Origin: JBBQED01 sp038320345
Lineage (GTDB): Bacteria; Bacteroidota; Bacteroidia; AKYH767-A; OLB10
Reading direction: 5' to 3'
Length of the DNA stretch: 34,379 bases
Assembly: GCA_038320345.1 (NCBI GenBank)
Contig: JBBQED010000029.1
Location: 1-34,379, forward strand
Positions 16,901-25,569 of this stretch are shown here, in pieces. Within the stretch, counting starts at the first letter, position 1. Each line of letters starts with the position of its first letter. Below the pieces are notes generated by a model. That model was not told the DNA's origin, did not search any database, and saw only the letters and a program-made list of their open reading frames with translations. The translations under genes were made by a program, and so were the position numbers.

Positions 16901-19291
16901 GACAATACATCGACATCAAAAGTGAATTGGAATTGTGGATCCCTAATAGGTGTTCACGAAATTCCATTTGCAACAACAAGCTATGGAGGAAGTCCTGTTG
17001 ATGATTACATACCAACACGAATTAATAATATTACTGGAGCAGATCTTGGAATAGTTAGTGTAAATACATACAATACAGGTGGTGTAAATACTCCATGGCC
17101 ACCTACAGTCACACAATTAAATTCTGCGGCAAATGCGTTACCTCCGGCAGTACCAGGTTGGGATAATTCGTCTTATACAGTTGACCGTTTCTGGAATATT
17201 TCTAAAACAGGGACTGGTGTAAATCCAGTAACAACTTTGCAATTCTTTTTTAGTTCTGCAGAAAATCCGAGCGGAGCGCCAATGACAATAGTGAATCAAC
17301 CTAAAGTGCAGTTTTGGAATATTGACTCTGGAGGCTGGTCAGCGTTTATTGTAGGAAGTTCAGGCACTTTTGCAGGCTTGCCAAATCCAAATAGTAGTAC
17401 CGTTCCAAATTACAATTGGGCAGTTGGAGATACTTCTCCATTAGCGATAGTATTAAATAATCAACCGCTTAGCTCAAGTGGAATAGCACCCGTCATTACA
17501 TTGATAAATATTATTCCTGAATCATGCACTAACACTAACAATGGTGCTATTAATATTGCAGTTTCAGGAGGATCGGCACCTTACAATTATCTTTGGAGTA
17601 ATGGGGTAACAACCGCTAATTTGCAAAACCTTTCAACTGGAACATATACTATCATTGTAACTGATGTCAACGGAAATACTGTTACTGCTTCTTATTTTGT
17701 TCCGGTAAGTAGTCAAGCTCCAGCTACACCTGGAACTATCACTGGACCAACAATAGTTTGTGCAGGTAACAATAGTACATTCCAAATTTCTGCTGTATCG
17801 GGAGCAACTACCTATCAATGGATTTTACCTGCTGGTGCATCAATAGTTTCTGGACAAAGTACTACAACTGCAACCATAAGTTTTGCGCCTGGATTCGCCG
17901 GAGGTGTAATCTGTGTAACTGCTTCCAATGGTTGTGGTACATCATTAGGGAGTTGCAAAACGTTAACAGCTACCTCTGGATTTCCATCAACACCAGGTGT
18001 TATTACGGGCACTGCTTTTGGAGTTTGCGGGATTACTAGAACATATTCAGTTCCTTCGGTTGCAGGAATAACATATGTATGGTCAGTTCCAGTAGGTGCC
18101 ACTATACAAAATGGACAAGGAACGAATTCAATAAATGTATTGTTTACTGGAGCATTTGGAAACGGAGTGATTATCGTAGTAGGCCAAAATCTATGTGGTA
18201 CTAGTAATCCAAGATCTAAAACGATTTATGGCAGACCTGCAAAACCAACTGTTATTAATGGTCCTTTAACATTTTGCCCAAACACAACAGTTACATTTAC
18301 TACACCAACAATTTTCGGCGCTACTACTTATACTTGGATTGCCCCTGCTGGCATCAATATACTTTCAGGACAAGGCACTACATCAATTGTATTAAATGCA
18401 ACCTCCAACTTTACTTCTGGTGACATCTGTGTAAAAACCGGAAACTCTTGCGGTACTACCGGAACGTATTGCTTAACAGTAAGTGTTCTTGCTGCCCCAA
18501 GTGCAATCAATAGTATTTCAGGAACTGTTAACGGCGTGTGTTCGCAAACAAAAACGTATTCCGTTCCGGCACAATCGGGATTAACATTTACATGGACCGT
18601 TCCTGCAGGAGCTTCAATTCTATCAGGTCAGGGAACAAAATCTATTAGTGTCGCATTTAATGCATCATTTACAACTGGAAATATTACAGTATTTGCCAGT
18701 AGCATTTGCAGTAATTCTAATACAGCAACAAAAACTATTTTTGGAAATTCAACGTCGCCAACTACCATTACAGGACCAGCAACAGTATGTTCTAATCAGC
18801 AAAATGTAAGTTATACCTGTTCTTCAGTATCTGGAGCAACCTCTTATTCTTGGACAATTCCGAGTGGAGTCTCCTTTGTTAGTGGTCAGGGTACGAATGC
18901 AGTGGTATTGAACTTTAATCCACCAATAGGTACGCCAACAATAAAAGTTAAATCTGTAAATTCATGCGGCACGAGTAATTTCCGAATTTTAAATCTAACC
19001 TTACTTACTTGTCCACGAATTGGTGATTTGAGTACGGAAGATTTGAGTTTGTTCCCAAATCCTGCTCAAGATGAAGTAACATTATACTGGTATAATGATC
19101 AACAGCATAAAACAGAAATTAATTGTGTGAATGTGCTGGGTCAAAATGTATTGAAATCCCTGATTCATGAAGGTAGTGGAGAACAACAAGAGAAATTAAA
19201 TACCTCAACATTAGCCGCTGGAGTTTATTTTATTCAGTTCAGAAATGAAAATGATAAAATGCAAATCAAAAAACTGGTTATTAGTCGATAA
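13919..19291 (+). CDS. Giant T9SS-secreted multidomain adhesin-like protein
   Basis: 1790 residues from the ATG at 13919. The longer frame starting at a GTG (13835) is rejected because the 13919 start opens a signal peptide (MKNPYFKQF... LLNPCTSFAQ). Order, with approximate residues: N-terminal beta-sandwich with ESFESTIFPAPGWQ (34-225), like MAM or cleaved-adhesin jelly rolls; a region with GTTNVNDIQNAKIWYTG and TYFWLTYDI (228-421) resembling the N-terminal domain of Bacteroidota BNR/sialidase-type proteins; a GEVED domain ending GETEDYNITI (424-597); NWCGGVPT and a beta-rich part with no family name known to me (600-1190); one SprB repeat (about 1191-1262, APYNYLWSNGVTT, LSTGTYTIIVTD); five PKD-like domains (about 1266-1694); and a type A sorting tail (about 1699-1790, LFPNPAQDEVTLYWY). 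A cell-surface adhesive or gliding-related role is inference; no catalytic motif is seen. Confidence 0.93.
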   Translation: MKNPYFKQFPFLSSCFVLLLTINLLNPCTSFAQTLVVQTESFESTIFPAPGWQLKKGNVNPVNGGNGIVQRQSPPIIPNFPVNVGVPAGGGANIMSYNSGTAIALDTTYILTKPYDFSNNSGVNPTLSFYMFRDGFNASSNDRIEVLINTTPTIAGATLLSNTIGTTSVSRNNTSVPVAAANTWNQYTYSLNAATYTGKKYYFIVRCIRGTNGSGLDMFFDLFVTNTHPSPTNAADVTMELVQQNMATVGTGHANQWVVSMRCIINGTSGCGNLNIPSSAKKLDSLLFNSNGTTNVNDIQNAKIWYTGGSNIFSTAYVSPFPSAGIPAGTSYPRTNFGSTIPVIATNIDFTSPTAGPCFYLEYDTTYFWLTYDIKPTAIAGNFIDADFRSANVGGTGCPIAAGGTGVGINPIVFVLPGSAQVDLPYCVPSMISGTSQGGYVNNDYIYSTFIVGANGSLINTGVQTVSLQSPNAPGYPNNHFVKHPPDYELMTNVPGRTVSLDQGATYSITVGVGTWFSNNVVAAWIDYDRSGTFEPGEKLGETSLAALGTTTWTLTVPASGYFGPTRMRVREVFANSNIQPCQSYTYGETEDYNITIAPPCNPAYKLWLGVNDDWNSPSNWCGGVPTANDDAQLNKSLVNPQYTYYNPVIKSGVNANCKNLAIAAGDTLTINAPTPGSFRIKGSLSIYGGFRVINSLNSEINVSNGTLVNNIITPFKSQSSDARTQIIYTAAELAAQGLQSGDRISALKFNITSKGSTAAYNNFTISYGLTAINAFASTTPLVTPTTVYSGNLITTLGVFSIPLTTPIVWDGTNNIVLQYCFNNASSIGASDDRLLITQTTGRNSTLLLSTSVGTNTGCSLTFPGVGVSSNFFPTLATFRPNTTFVINRVFSKYTVRVRGNWINNNYFLAGGSRVVMDSTFTQLIGGTQPTTFHELEINKASVANFVRLFEDITVEDTLALYGGQLIMNQRSININNSTSLKAIDRTNGALICEDNTSTSKVNWNCGSLIGVHEIPFATTSYGGSPVDDYIPTRINNITGADLGIVSVNTYNTGGVNTPWPPTVTQLNSAANALPPAVPGWDNSSYTVDRFWNISKTGTGVNPVTTLQFFFSSAENPSGAPMTIVNQPKVQFWNIDSGGWSAFIVGSSGTFAGLPNPNSSTVPNYNWAVGDTSPLAIVLNNQPLSSSGIAPVITLINIIPESCTNTNNGAINIAVSGGSAPYNYLWSNGVTTANLQNLSTGTYTIIVTDVNGNTVTASYFVPVSSQAPATPGTITGPTIVCAGNNSTFQISAVSGATTYQWILPAGASIVSGQSTTTATISFAPGFAGGVICVTASNGCGTSLGSCKTLTATSGFPSTPGVITGTAFGVCGITRTYSVPSVAGITYVWSVPVGATIQNGQGTNSINVLFTGAFGNGVIIVVGQNLCGTSNPRSKTIYGRPAKPTVINGPLTFCPNTTVTFTTPTIFGATTYTWIAPAGINILSGQGTTSIVLNATSNFTSGDICVKTGNSCGTTGTYCLTVSVLAAPSAINSISGTVNGVCSQTKTYSVPAQSGLTFTWTVPAGASILSGQGTKSISVAFNASFTTGNITVFASSICSNSNTATKTIFGNSTSPTTITGPATVCSNQQNVSYTCSSVSGATSYSWTIPSGVSFVSGQGTNAVVLNFNPPIGTPTIKVKSVNSCGTSNFRILNLTLLTCPRIGDLSTEDLSLFPNPAQDEVTLYWYNDQQHKTEINCVNVLGQNVLKSLIHEGSGEQQEKLNTSTLAAGVYFIQFRNENDKMQIKKLVISR

Positions 19292-19353
19292 GCTTTTATA
19301 GTGCATTGCTGGCTAATGAGCATCCTGCATTTAAACTGGGTAATTAATTGGGA

Positions 19354-19380
19354 TATAACGGCATTGAAAATGCCGTTATA
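19354..19380 (+). terminator. Hairpin after the giant T9SS gene
   Basis: TATAACGGCAT (19354-19364) and ATGCCGTTATA (19370-19380) form a perfect 11-bp stem with a 5-base loop, 63 bases past the stop. Only a short AGTTT follows, so it is a weak intrinsic terminator or a 3'-end stabilising stem. The rest of the 19292-19624 spacer shows nothing clear except a CATCTTTGCC box near 19591 that resembles a -7 element for the next gene. Confidence 0.6.
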
Positions 19381-19624
19381 AGTTTGAAAATTGAATTATT
19401 CTAGGTAGGGATTTTATAATCTCTATGTTCAATCCTCCTTTTTAATTAGGAGTCCATTTTTCTTGTTTAAAATACTAATCGGTTCAATAGATGCAAGTTA
19501 TATCTTTAATTGAGATACAAGATAAGTATCAAACAGTAATCATGTAACACTTAACTAAAACTCTATAATAGGGAAAACACTTTGATCATTCATCTTTGCC
19601 GCAGAAGTTTTATACGACATTACT

Positions 19625-19936
19625 ATGAGTGATCTAAAAAAGGGATTAACAATTAAAGGTGAAGGAAATTTTTCCGGAAAAAAAACAAATGAGGATTTCA
19701 ACAATAAACAACCTTTGAAAGAAGATCCCAATTTAATTGAAGAGGATGAAGTAAAAGATCAAACAATTGATGAAAAGACAGATGAAGAAGTTGAAGCTCA
19801 CAAAAATGCAGTGAAGGATTCAAATAGTTCTTATAATTCAAATAGTTCTTATAAAGGCGCAGTCATTGGTTTTCACGAATATCACCCTTATGAAACATCT
19901 AATGATCGTTGTGATGATGTGATTCTATTTTTGTAA
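19625..19936 (+). CDS. Small acidic hydrophilic protein, 103 aa
   Basis: A very polar protein with no signal peptide or membrane segment. A charged N-terminal two thirds (LIEEDEVKDQTIDEKTDEEV) is likely disordered; it is followed by a duplicated SNSSYN/SNSSYK motif and a more ordered tail (AVIGFHEYHPYETSNDRCDD). The family is not recognised. The start is the first ATG, MSDLKKGLTIKG. A CATCTTTG box (19591-19598) about 27 bases upstream matches the Bacteroidota -7 element in seven of eight positions, consistent with its own promoter. It follows the hairpin closing the giant T9SS gene, and the next plus-strand gene starts 61 bases after its stop. Confidence 0.68.
   Translation: MSDLKKGLTIKGEGNFSGKKTNEDFNNKQPLKEDPNLIEEDEVKDQTIDEKTDEEVEAHKNAVKDSNSSYNSNSSYKGAVIGFHEYHPYETSNDRCDDVILFL
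19818..19853 (+). repeat. Perfect 18-bp tandem duplication inside the acidic protein gene
   Basis: ATTCAAATAGTTCTTATA occurs twice in direct succession (19818-19835, 19836-19853). It is in frame, adds six residues, and makes the SNSSYN/SNSSYK pair. The identity suggests a recent slippage duplication; copy number may vary between strains. Confidence 0.9.
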
Positions 19937-19997
19937 TCATTTATTGCTTACTTTCGCACTCTGAATTTTCAAAATATATTTTTACCAGTAATTTAAA

Positions 19998-20198
19998 ATG
20001 AAATCTTTAAAACTTCTTTCCGCTTTTGAGGTCATTCTCATCCTTTGCATTCTAACATCATGTATTGTAATTGCGGGCATCTTTCAAGCAGGTTCAGGCT
20101 TTGGACTAATCGTTGTTTTCGCTGCACTCACTGTTATTGGCGCTGTTCATTTAAAAGTGAGCAACATCCATGAAGTACCATCTGAGTTCAAAAAGTAA
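19998..20198 (+). CDS. Small membrane protein, 66 aa
   Basis: Two hydrophobic segments (about residues 8-30, FEVILILCILTSCIVIAGIF, and 35-53, FGLIVVFAALTVIGAVHL) are joined by a Gly-rich turn (QAGSGFG), followed by a short charged tail ending SEFKK. It is probably an inner-membrane hairpin protein; the family is not recognised. A TACTTTCG box near 19949 is close to the -7 consensus and could be its promoter, but no matching TTG was found. It converges with polA, the two stops lying 26 bases apart with no obvious hairpin. Confidence 0.65.
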   Translation: MKSLKLLSAFEVILILCILTSCIVIAGIFQAGSGFGLIVVFAALTVIGAVHLKVSNIHEVPSEFKK

Positions 20199-20224
20199 AA
20201 TGCTTTTTCCTCAAGGGTAAGCCA

Positions 20225-23107
20225 TTAATGTGCTTCGAGCCAATTTAGTCCAGTTCCAATTTCAACAACTACGGGTATCGACATTGGCAATGCCGTGCGC
20301 ATTTTTTCTTCTACCAGTTTCGTGAGCAATTCAACTTCATCCTTGTGAGCATCAAATACCAATTCATCATGCACTTGCAAAAGCATTCTGGATTTAAGTT
20401 GTTGTTCATCCATTGCTTTGTGGAGATTGATCATCGCTACTTTAATCATATCAGCTGCTGATCCCTGAATAGGTGCATTGATGGCATTTCGTTCAGCAAA
20501 TCCACGTACCGTTGCATTTGCGCTGGTAATATCTCGCAGATTTCTTTTTCTTCCGAGCATGGTTTCTACATAACCTTTTTCACGAGCCTGATCTATTGTA
20601 CTATCCATATAATCTTTGATCAATGGATATTTAATGAAATATTGTTCAATAATACTGGCTGCTTCCTTACGCGGTATATTCAATCGTTCTGAAAGTCCGA
20701 AGGCTGAAATACCATAGATAATCCCGAAGTTCACCATCTTGGCTTTACTACGCATCTCAGATGTTACTTCTTCCAAAGCCACTCCAAAAACTTTCGCTGC
20801 AGTAGCAGCATGAATATCTTGGCCACTCTGAAATGCTTCGAGTAACCCAGGATCTTTACAAAGTTCCGCCATGATTCTTAATTCAATCTGACTATAATCG
20901 GCAGAGAGTAAAACGAAGTCATCGTTTCGTGGAACAAATGCTTTGCGCACTTCTCGTCCTCTTGGAGTGCGAATCGGAATGTTCTGTAAATTGGGGTTAT
21001 CAGAACTTAATCGGCCAGTAACAGCAACCACTTGATTGAAACTGGTATGAATTCTTCCTGTTCGCGGATTGACCATTAACGGTAAGGCGTCAACGTAAGT
21101 ACTTTTTAGTTTTACCAGTTCACGGTAATCCAGAATTTTATCGACAATGACATGCTTACTCGCCAACTTACTGAGGACATCCTCACTCGTAGCGTATTGC
21201 CCGGTTTTTGTTTTTTTCGGCTTCTCATCAATTTTCAAAACTTCGAAGAGAACATCTCCTACCTGTTTCGGAGAGGATACATTGAATGGTGTTCCTGCTA
21301 AAGCTTGGATCTCTTTTTCGATGGAAGCAATGTCTGTTTCTAGCGTTTTACTGAAGTCATTTAGTGCATTAATATCTAAGCGAATTCCTTCCCGCTCCAT
21401 CGCACCTAATACAGGGATTAAAGGAACTTCAACATCATGAAAGAGTTTTTCAGTTCCTGATTCTTTCAGCATCAAAACAAATTTATCCTTTAGCTGAAGA
21501 GTGATATCTGCATCTTCTGAAGCATATTCTTTAATTTGTTCAAGTGGAACGGTTCGCATACTTTGCTGATCCTTTCCTTTTTTACCGATGAGGGTTTCGA
21601 TCGATACAGGAGAATAGTGCAAGTAACTTTCAGCGAGCACATTCATATTATGTCTCATCTCTGGCTGGATCAGATAATGTGCAACCATCGTATCAAATAA
21701 TGGTCCTTGGACATGAATATTATACCAGTACAACACATTAAGATCGTACTTCGCATTTTGTGCAATCTTCACAATTGTGGGATGCTCATAAACCGGTTTG
21801 AATTCCTGTACAATACTTAAGGCCTCTTCATAATTATCCGGCATTGGAATATAATATCCTTCACCTGCAACTACGGCAAAGGAGATTCCTACTAACTCAA
21901 CTTGGTTAGCATCAATTCCTGTTGTTTCAGTATCAAAACTGATTTCTTTTGCTTGGAGTAATTTTTCAATTAATGCTTTTCTTCCTGCTGCATCTGTTAC
22001 TGCCGTATACTGATGTTTTGTATTTTCTATGGTTGCATAATCCGGCCCTGGTTCTTCTTCCGTTAAAAGTTCCGAAGTGGATTGCTCTATTTTTACTCTA
22101 GTAGTGGTACCTCCTCCAAACATGGAGATTTGTCCGCTCTCATTGTTGTTGAATCCAGTAACAATATCTCCTGTGATATCTTCACCTAAAATTTGCTGAG
22201 CTAATCTTCGGAATTCAAGTTCTGTAAAAACTTCTTTCAGCGCTTCTTTATTAGGCGCTTCTAATATTAATTTATCTTCTTCAAATAAAACGGGAACTTC
22301 ACAATGTATAGTGGCCAATGATTTCGACAATATCGCCAGTTCTTTATTTAGCTCTACTTTTTCTTTGAGTTTCCCTTTCAGTTTATCTATGTTTGCTAAT
22401 AAATTTTCAACCGATCCAAATTGTTGTACCAAAGTTGTTGCCGTTTTTTCGCCGATGCCTGGAACACCTGGAATATTATCAACGGCATCTCCCATCAATC
22501 CTAAAATATCAATTACCTGTGAAGGTCGTTCAATTCCATAGCGTTCACAAACTTCTTTGATGCCTAATATTTCAGCACCATTTCCTAATCTTGCTGGCTT
22601 ATAAATATGAACACGCGCCGTTACTAGCTGACCATAATCTTTGTCGGGGGTCATCATGTAGGTTTCGAAACCTGCTTTTTCTGCCATGCAGGATAGTGTT
22701 CCGATAATATCATCTGCCTCAAATCCATCCAGTTCAATTACAGGAATATTATAGGCTTCGATGATGCGTTTTACATAGGGAATCGCAATAGAAAGATCCT
22801 CCGGCATTTCTTGTCGGTTGGCTTTATATTCTTTAAAAGCTTCATGTCGATGTGTGGGTGCCGCAGTATCAAATACTACAGCAATATGTGTCGGTTTTTC
22901 TTTTTTCAATACATCTTGTAACGTATTGACAAAACCAAACATGGCGGATGTATTTAGGCCTTTGGAATTAACACGATGATTATTGCTAAAAGCAAAGTAG
23001 GCACGATAAACGAGTGCCATAGCATCCAGGAGAAATAATTTTTTCAAGGTAATATTTTTTTGCGAACGCACGAATTTACAAAACATCCGCCGAACTCCCT
23101 TCGCCAA
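20225..23107 (-). CDS. polA: DNA polymerase I
   Basis: Fills gaps and removes primers in replication and repair. The N-terminal 5'-3' exonuclease has LFLLDAMALVYRAYFAF, EADDIIGTL and TPDKDYGQLV. The 3'-5' proofreading domain keeps its acidic motifs (FDTETTG at about 390, NAKYDLNVL, YASEDADIT), so proofreading should be active, unlike in Taq polymerase. The polymerase domain has motif A DYSQIELR (about 736), motif B KMVNFGIIYG (about 792) and motif C QVHDELVFD (about 914). The reading frame gives 960 residues from the ATG at 23107, but homologues begin at KKLFLLDA, which here follows a TTG at 23047. The first 20 residues (MAKGVRRMFCKF...) may therefore not be translated, giving 940. It lies 53 bases after tspO on the same strand and may be transcribed with it. 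Confidence 0.98.
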   Translation of the reverse strand: MAKGVRRMFCKFVRSQKNITLKKLFLLDAMALVYRAYFAFSNNHRVNSKGLNTSAMFGFVNTLQDVLKKEKPTHIAVVFDTAAPTHRHEAFKEYKANRQEMPEDLSIAIPYVKRIIEAYNIPVIELDGFEADDIIGTLSCMAEKAGFETYMMTPDKDYGQLVTARVHIYKPARLGNGAEILGIKEVCERYGIERPSQVIDILGLMGDAVDNIPGVPGIGEKTATTLVQQFGSVENLLANIDKLKGKLKEKVELNKELAILSKSLATIHCEVPVLFEEDKLILEAPNKEALKEVFTELEFRRLAQQILGEDITGDIVTGFNNNESGQISMFGGGTTTRVKIEQSTSELLTEEEPGPDYATIENTKHQYTAVTDAAGRKALIEKLLQAKEISFDTETTGIDANQVELVGISFAVVAGEGYYIPMPDNYEEALSIVQEFKPVYEHPTIVKIAQNAKYDLNVLYWYNIHVQGPLFDTMVAHYLIQPEMRHNMNVLAESYLHYSPVSIETLIGKKGKDQQSMRTVPLEQIKEYASEDADITLQLKDKFVLMLKESGTEKLFHDVEVPLIPVLGAMEREGIRLDINALNDFSKTLETDIASIEKEIQALAGTPFNVSSPKQVGDVLFEVLKIDEKPKKTKTGQYATSEDVLSKLASKHVIVDKILDYRELVKLKSTYVDALPLMVNPRTGRIHTSFNQVVAVTGRLSSDNPNLQNIPIRTPRGREVRKAFVPRNDDFVLLSADYSQIELRIMAELCKDPGLLEAFQSGQDIHAATAAKVFGVALEEVTSEMRSKAKMVNFGIIYGISAFGLSERLNIPRKEAASIIEQYFIKYPLIKDYMDSTIDQAREKGYVETMLGRKRNLRDITSANATVRGFAERNAINAPIQGSAADMIKVAMINLHKAMDEQQLKSRMLLQVHDELVFDAHKDEVELLTKLVEEKMRTALPMSIPVVVEIGTGLNWLEAH

Positions 23108-23160
23108 CTCTTACCTCTGACGTTATCAAGGATTTATATCCTCAACATATACTTATGCTC

Positions 23161-23634
23161 TTAGTTCAACTTCCAAATCGCTGCATTCAGAATACTCGCA
23201 AAACTGACCCATAAGAGATAAGGAATCTGGAGATAAGCTGCTGTTTTATTGACTTTCTGAAATACATAAATCATGATGCAGATACTGATCCACATTGCGG
23301 CGATTTCAATGAGCGCTAATCCCGGTGAATGGTAGCTGAAAAAAATGATACTCCAGAAAAAATTGAGGATCAATTGTACTGAAAAAATTATTAATGCAAG
23401 CTTCCTTACATCTGTTAATGGTGCCCTCCATATCAAATAAAGCGAAATCCCCATGAACACATATAATGTCGTCCAAACTGGTCCGAATAAATAATTTGGA
23501 GGATTGAAAGATGGCTTATTTAATGTTTGATACCAGCTTGTCAAGCCATCCATAGTAGCATATCCAGAAATTCCACCAATAATCAAGGGGATTGCGAGGC
23601 AGATGATTAAGGTGAATAAATTAAAAGGTTTCAT
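23161..23634 (-). CDS. tspO: TspO/MBR (translocator/benzodiazepine receptor) family membrane protein
   Basis: 157 residues from the ATG at 23634 (MKPFNLFTLI); an upstream GTG at 23667 would add 11 polar residues and is less likely, since the family is about 155-160 long. Five hydrophobic helices are visible. Signature motifs: WYQTLNKPSFNPPNYLFGPV then WTTLYVFMGISLYLIW, LNFFWSIIFF, and the C-terminal PYLLWVSFASILNAAIWKLN with the Trp/Asn residues that line the ligand pocket. Family members bind porphyrins and related tetrapyrroles in the membrane, with regulatory or transport roles still debated. It is the gene just upstream of polA on the same strand, and is divergent from the YjbR-type gene. 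Confidence 0.95.
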   Translation of the reverse strand: MKPFNLFTLIICLAIPLIIGGISGYATMDGLTSWYQTLNKPSFNPPNYLFGPVWTTLYVFMGISLYLIWRAPLTDVRKLALIIFSVQLILNFFWSIIFFSYHSPGLALIEIAAMWISICIMIYVFQKVNKTAAYLQIPYLLWVSFASILNAAIWKLN

Positions 23635-23713
23635 AGAAAGAGCATGTTTGTATGAATGAAGAACCACTTATCAGAAAATTTTAATTGGAATAATAATTTG
23701 TAGCGATTTACAG

Positions 23714-23745
23714 TTGGTATTTCTATTTTTGTAGTTCTATTTTTG
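23714..23745 (+). promoter_or_regulatory. Candidate promoter with duplicated TATTTTTG box
   Basis: Two exact TAnnTTTG matches, TATTTTTG at 23724-23731 and 23738-23745, lie 14 bases apart in a short direct repeat (TTCTATTTTTG). The second is preceded by TTG (23714-23716) with a 21-base spacer, near the usual 19. It would give a leader of about 20 bases to the GTG at 23771. Confidence 0.55.
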
Positions 23746-23770
23746 AAAGCAGTTACTAAATTTTATCATC

Positions 23771-24124
23771 GTGGATCTCGAAACATTAAGAACATATTGC
23801 CTCGCTAAAAAAGGTGTGGAGGAAGGACTTCCTTTTGGTGAAGATACACTTGTTTTTAAAGTCATGGGAAAGTTATTTGCCTTAACGAGCATCAATACCG
23901 GAAAGGCCGTAAATCTGAAATGTGATCCTGATAGGGCTATTCAGTTAAGAGAAGAATATTCTGAAATTATACCGGGATTCCATATGAATAAACGTCACTG
24001 GAATACTGTTGCCCTAGATGGGTCACTTTCAAAGAAAATGATTTTTGAACTGATTGATCATTCCTATGATTTAGTTTTTGCATCACTCCCGAAAAAAAGT
24101 AAAGAGGAGTGGAATACCTTGTAA
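23771..24124 (+). CDS. MmcQ/YjbR family protein
   Basis: 117 residues with a GTG start (written as Met). The protein begins LETLRTYCLAKKGVEEGLPF, which is where homologues begin, so the non-ATG start is credible. Further family signatures are GEDTLVFKVMGKLFALT, LKCDPDRAIQLREEYSEIIP, MNKRHWNTVALDGSL and the C-terminal LIDHSYDLVFASLPKK. YjbR/MmcQ proteins have a CyaY-like fold with a proposed double-wing DNA-binding surface, but no defined cellular role. The gene converges with the methyltransferase gene, the stops being 21 bases apart. Confidence 0.93.
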   Translation: MDLETLRTYCLAKKGVEEGLPFGEDTLVFKVMGKLFALTSINTGKAVNLKCDPDRAIQLREEYSEIIPGFHMNKRHWNTVALDGSLSKKMIFELIDHSYDLVFASLPKKSKEEWNTL

Positions 24125-24145
24125 AGAGATCAAGATTAATCGCAT

Positions 24146-25345
24146 TCAATTATTTATGAGTTCGCATTTAATGACTCTCAAATGTGCATCGTGATCAGTT
24201 ACAAAGAAGAGATACACACTAGCGGACGATTTCATCTTCAATTTTTTTTCTACTTCCGCCGGACTGACAGGAAAATTTCGAAATGCTAATGCTGCTTTAC
24301 CATCGGAAACAGATTCACGAAGCAGACTAGGATCATACGGTAATACTTCAATTACTTTAAATGTTTTTCCGGGAAATCCTTTCACATGTTGATCATGGGT
24401 GTAGAGATGTGTGTTAGCATGTAAAGCGTTAATCTTGAATTTTTCGCTGATACTTTTAAATGCTCCTGCCTTGGTGACCGATGCGTAAGGATCAAAAATA
24501 AAATTGTCGATCGGTCCGGTAATGATTTCTAGTTTTTCTTCATGAGCATATCTGAAATCAAAACTTATCTTTTTATTTTCTTGGAGCTCTACGCAATACA
24601 CATGCTGATCATCAATTTTATCTCTTCCAATTAGAAATACTAATTCTTTACATTCATTTTTGGTACTTAAAATATGTACTGATTTTACATTTTCGAGGAG
24701 GCGGATTGCTTCTTTAATATCTAACATCGGCGCTGCTTTCAATAATATTTCAGGAGCGATGCCGAGTAATTTTTCTTTAAGTTGTAAGATGTCTGGTTGC
24801 AATGCTGACAGTAAAAATGCTCTTCGCTGATTTGCATCTCGCCGTGACGGATCTAGATAAATTAAATCTGGCTTAAATTTTTCTAAAATAGGAAAGGAAT
24901 CTTCTGCAGTGATGTGTTCACAATGAATAGTATTTCTTCCTAAAGATTTAAAATTATGTTGTGCACATTCAAATCGTTCAGCATGTGGTTCACAGTAAAG
25001 TACTTCATCAGCAGTTAAGGAGAATGCCCAAGTATCTACACCTAAACCACCAGTAAGATCCGCAATTCTTGAAGCTTGCGTTAGTTGTGTTTTGTAAAGC
25101 GCAGTTAATTCCGATGAACATTGTTCTAACGCTATTCCCGATGGATATATAATGGCATCACAAGAAAACCAAGATGGAATTTTATTCTTCGCAATTTGCC
25201 GACCAGCAATCTGATTCAACATCCAAGTAAGTGGAAAATCTTTTTTCTTCGACCATAATAAAGCCAACTTAGCGGGATCATCATGCGCATGATCTTTCAA
25301 TAAGCGCATTAACTCCGGATCTGCGTTCGGATCTTTCACATTCAT
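24146..25345 (-). CDS. Class I SAM-dependent methyltransferase with THUMP-like C-terminus
   Basis: 399 residues. The SAM-binding motif I is ADLTGGLGVDTWAFS (about 95), and the acidic end of strand 2 is YCEPHAERFECAQHN. The catalytic-loop region reads IYLDPSRRD (about 160-168), a DP(S/P)-type motif seen in RNA and some DNA methyltransferases. The C-terminal 90 residues (HANTHLYTHDQHVKGFPGKT, then FRNFPVSPAEVEKKL) match the THUMP-like domain regularly fused to this enzyme in Bacteroidota. An RNA base is the likely substrate, by analogy with THUMP enzymes; the exact target is not known to me. It starts 224 bases from, and divergent to, the DUF502 gene. Confidence 0.9.
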   Translation of the reverse strand: MNVKDPNADPELMRLLKDHAHDDPAKLALLWSKKKDFPLTWMLNQIAGRQIAKNKIPSWFSCDAIIYPSGIALEQCSSELTALYKTQLTQASRIADLTGGLGVDTWAFSLTADEVLYCEPHAERFECAQHNFKSLGRNTIHCEHITAEDSFPILEKFKPDLIYLDPSRRDANQRRAFLLSALQPDILQLKEKLLGIAPEILLKAAPMLDIKEAIRLLENVKSVHILSTKNECKELVFLIGRDKIDDQHVYCVELQENKKISFDFRYAHEEKLEIITGPIDNFIFDPYASVTKAGAFKSISEKFKINALHANTHLYTHDQHVKGFPGKTFKVIEVLPYDPSLLRESVSDGKAALAFRNFPVSPAEVEKKLKMKSSASVYLFFVTDHDAHLRVIKCELINN

Positions 25346-25569
25346 TCAACGAAGATCGGGAATTCAGGTCCTCTTTTTTGCTTAACGTTTAGGATTCTTT
25401 CGAAGCTTAATTTTAGTCTAATTTTTAGAGTTTTACTAGTAGGAACGCTAAAATATATAGGGCATTCAAATTCTCTGAAAGCTCCCGTAGAAATGCTGTT
25501 GGGCAGGTATAGCATGCCAATTTATTGCGGATATTTGCAGTCCAATTCTTTTCGCCTTTAACTTAATTC

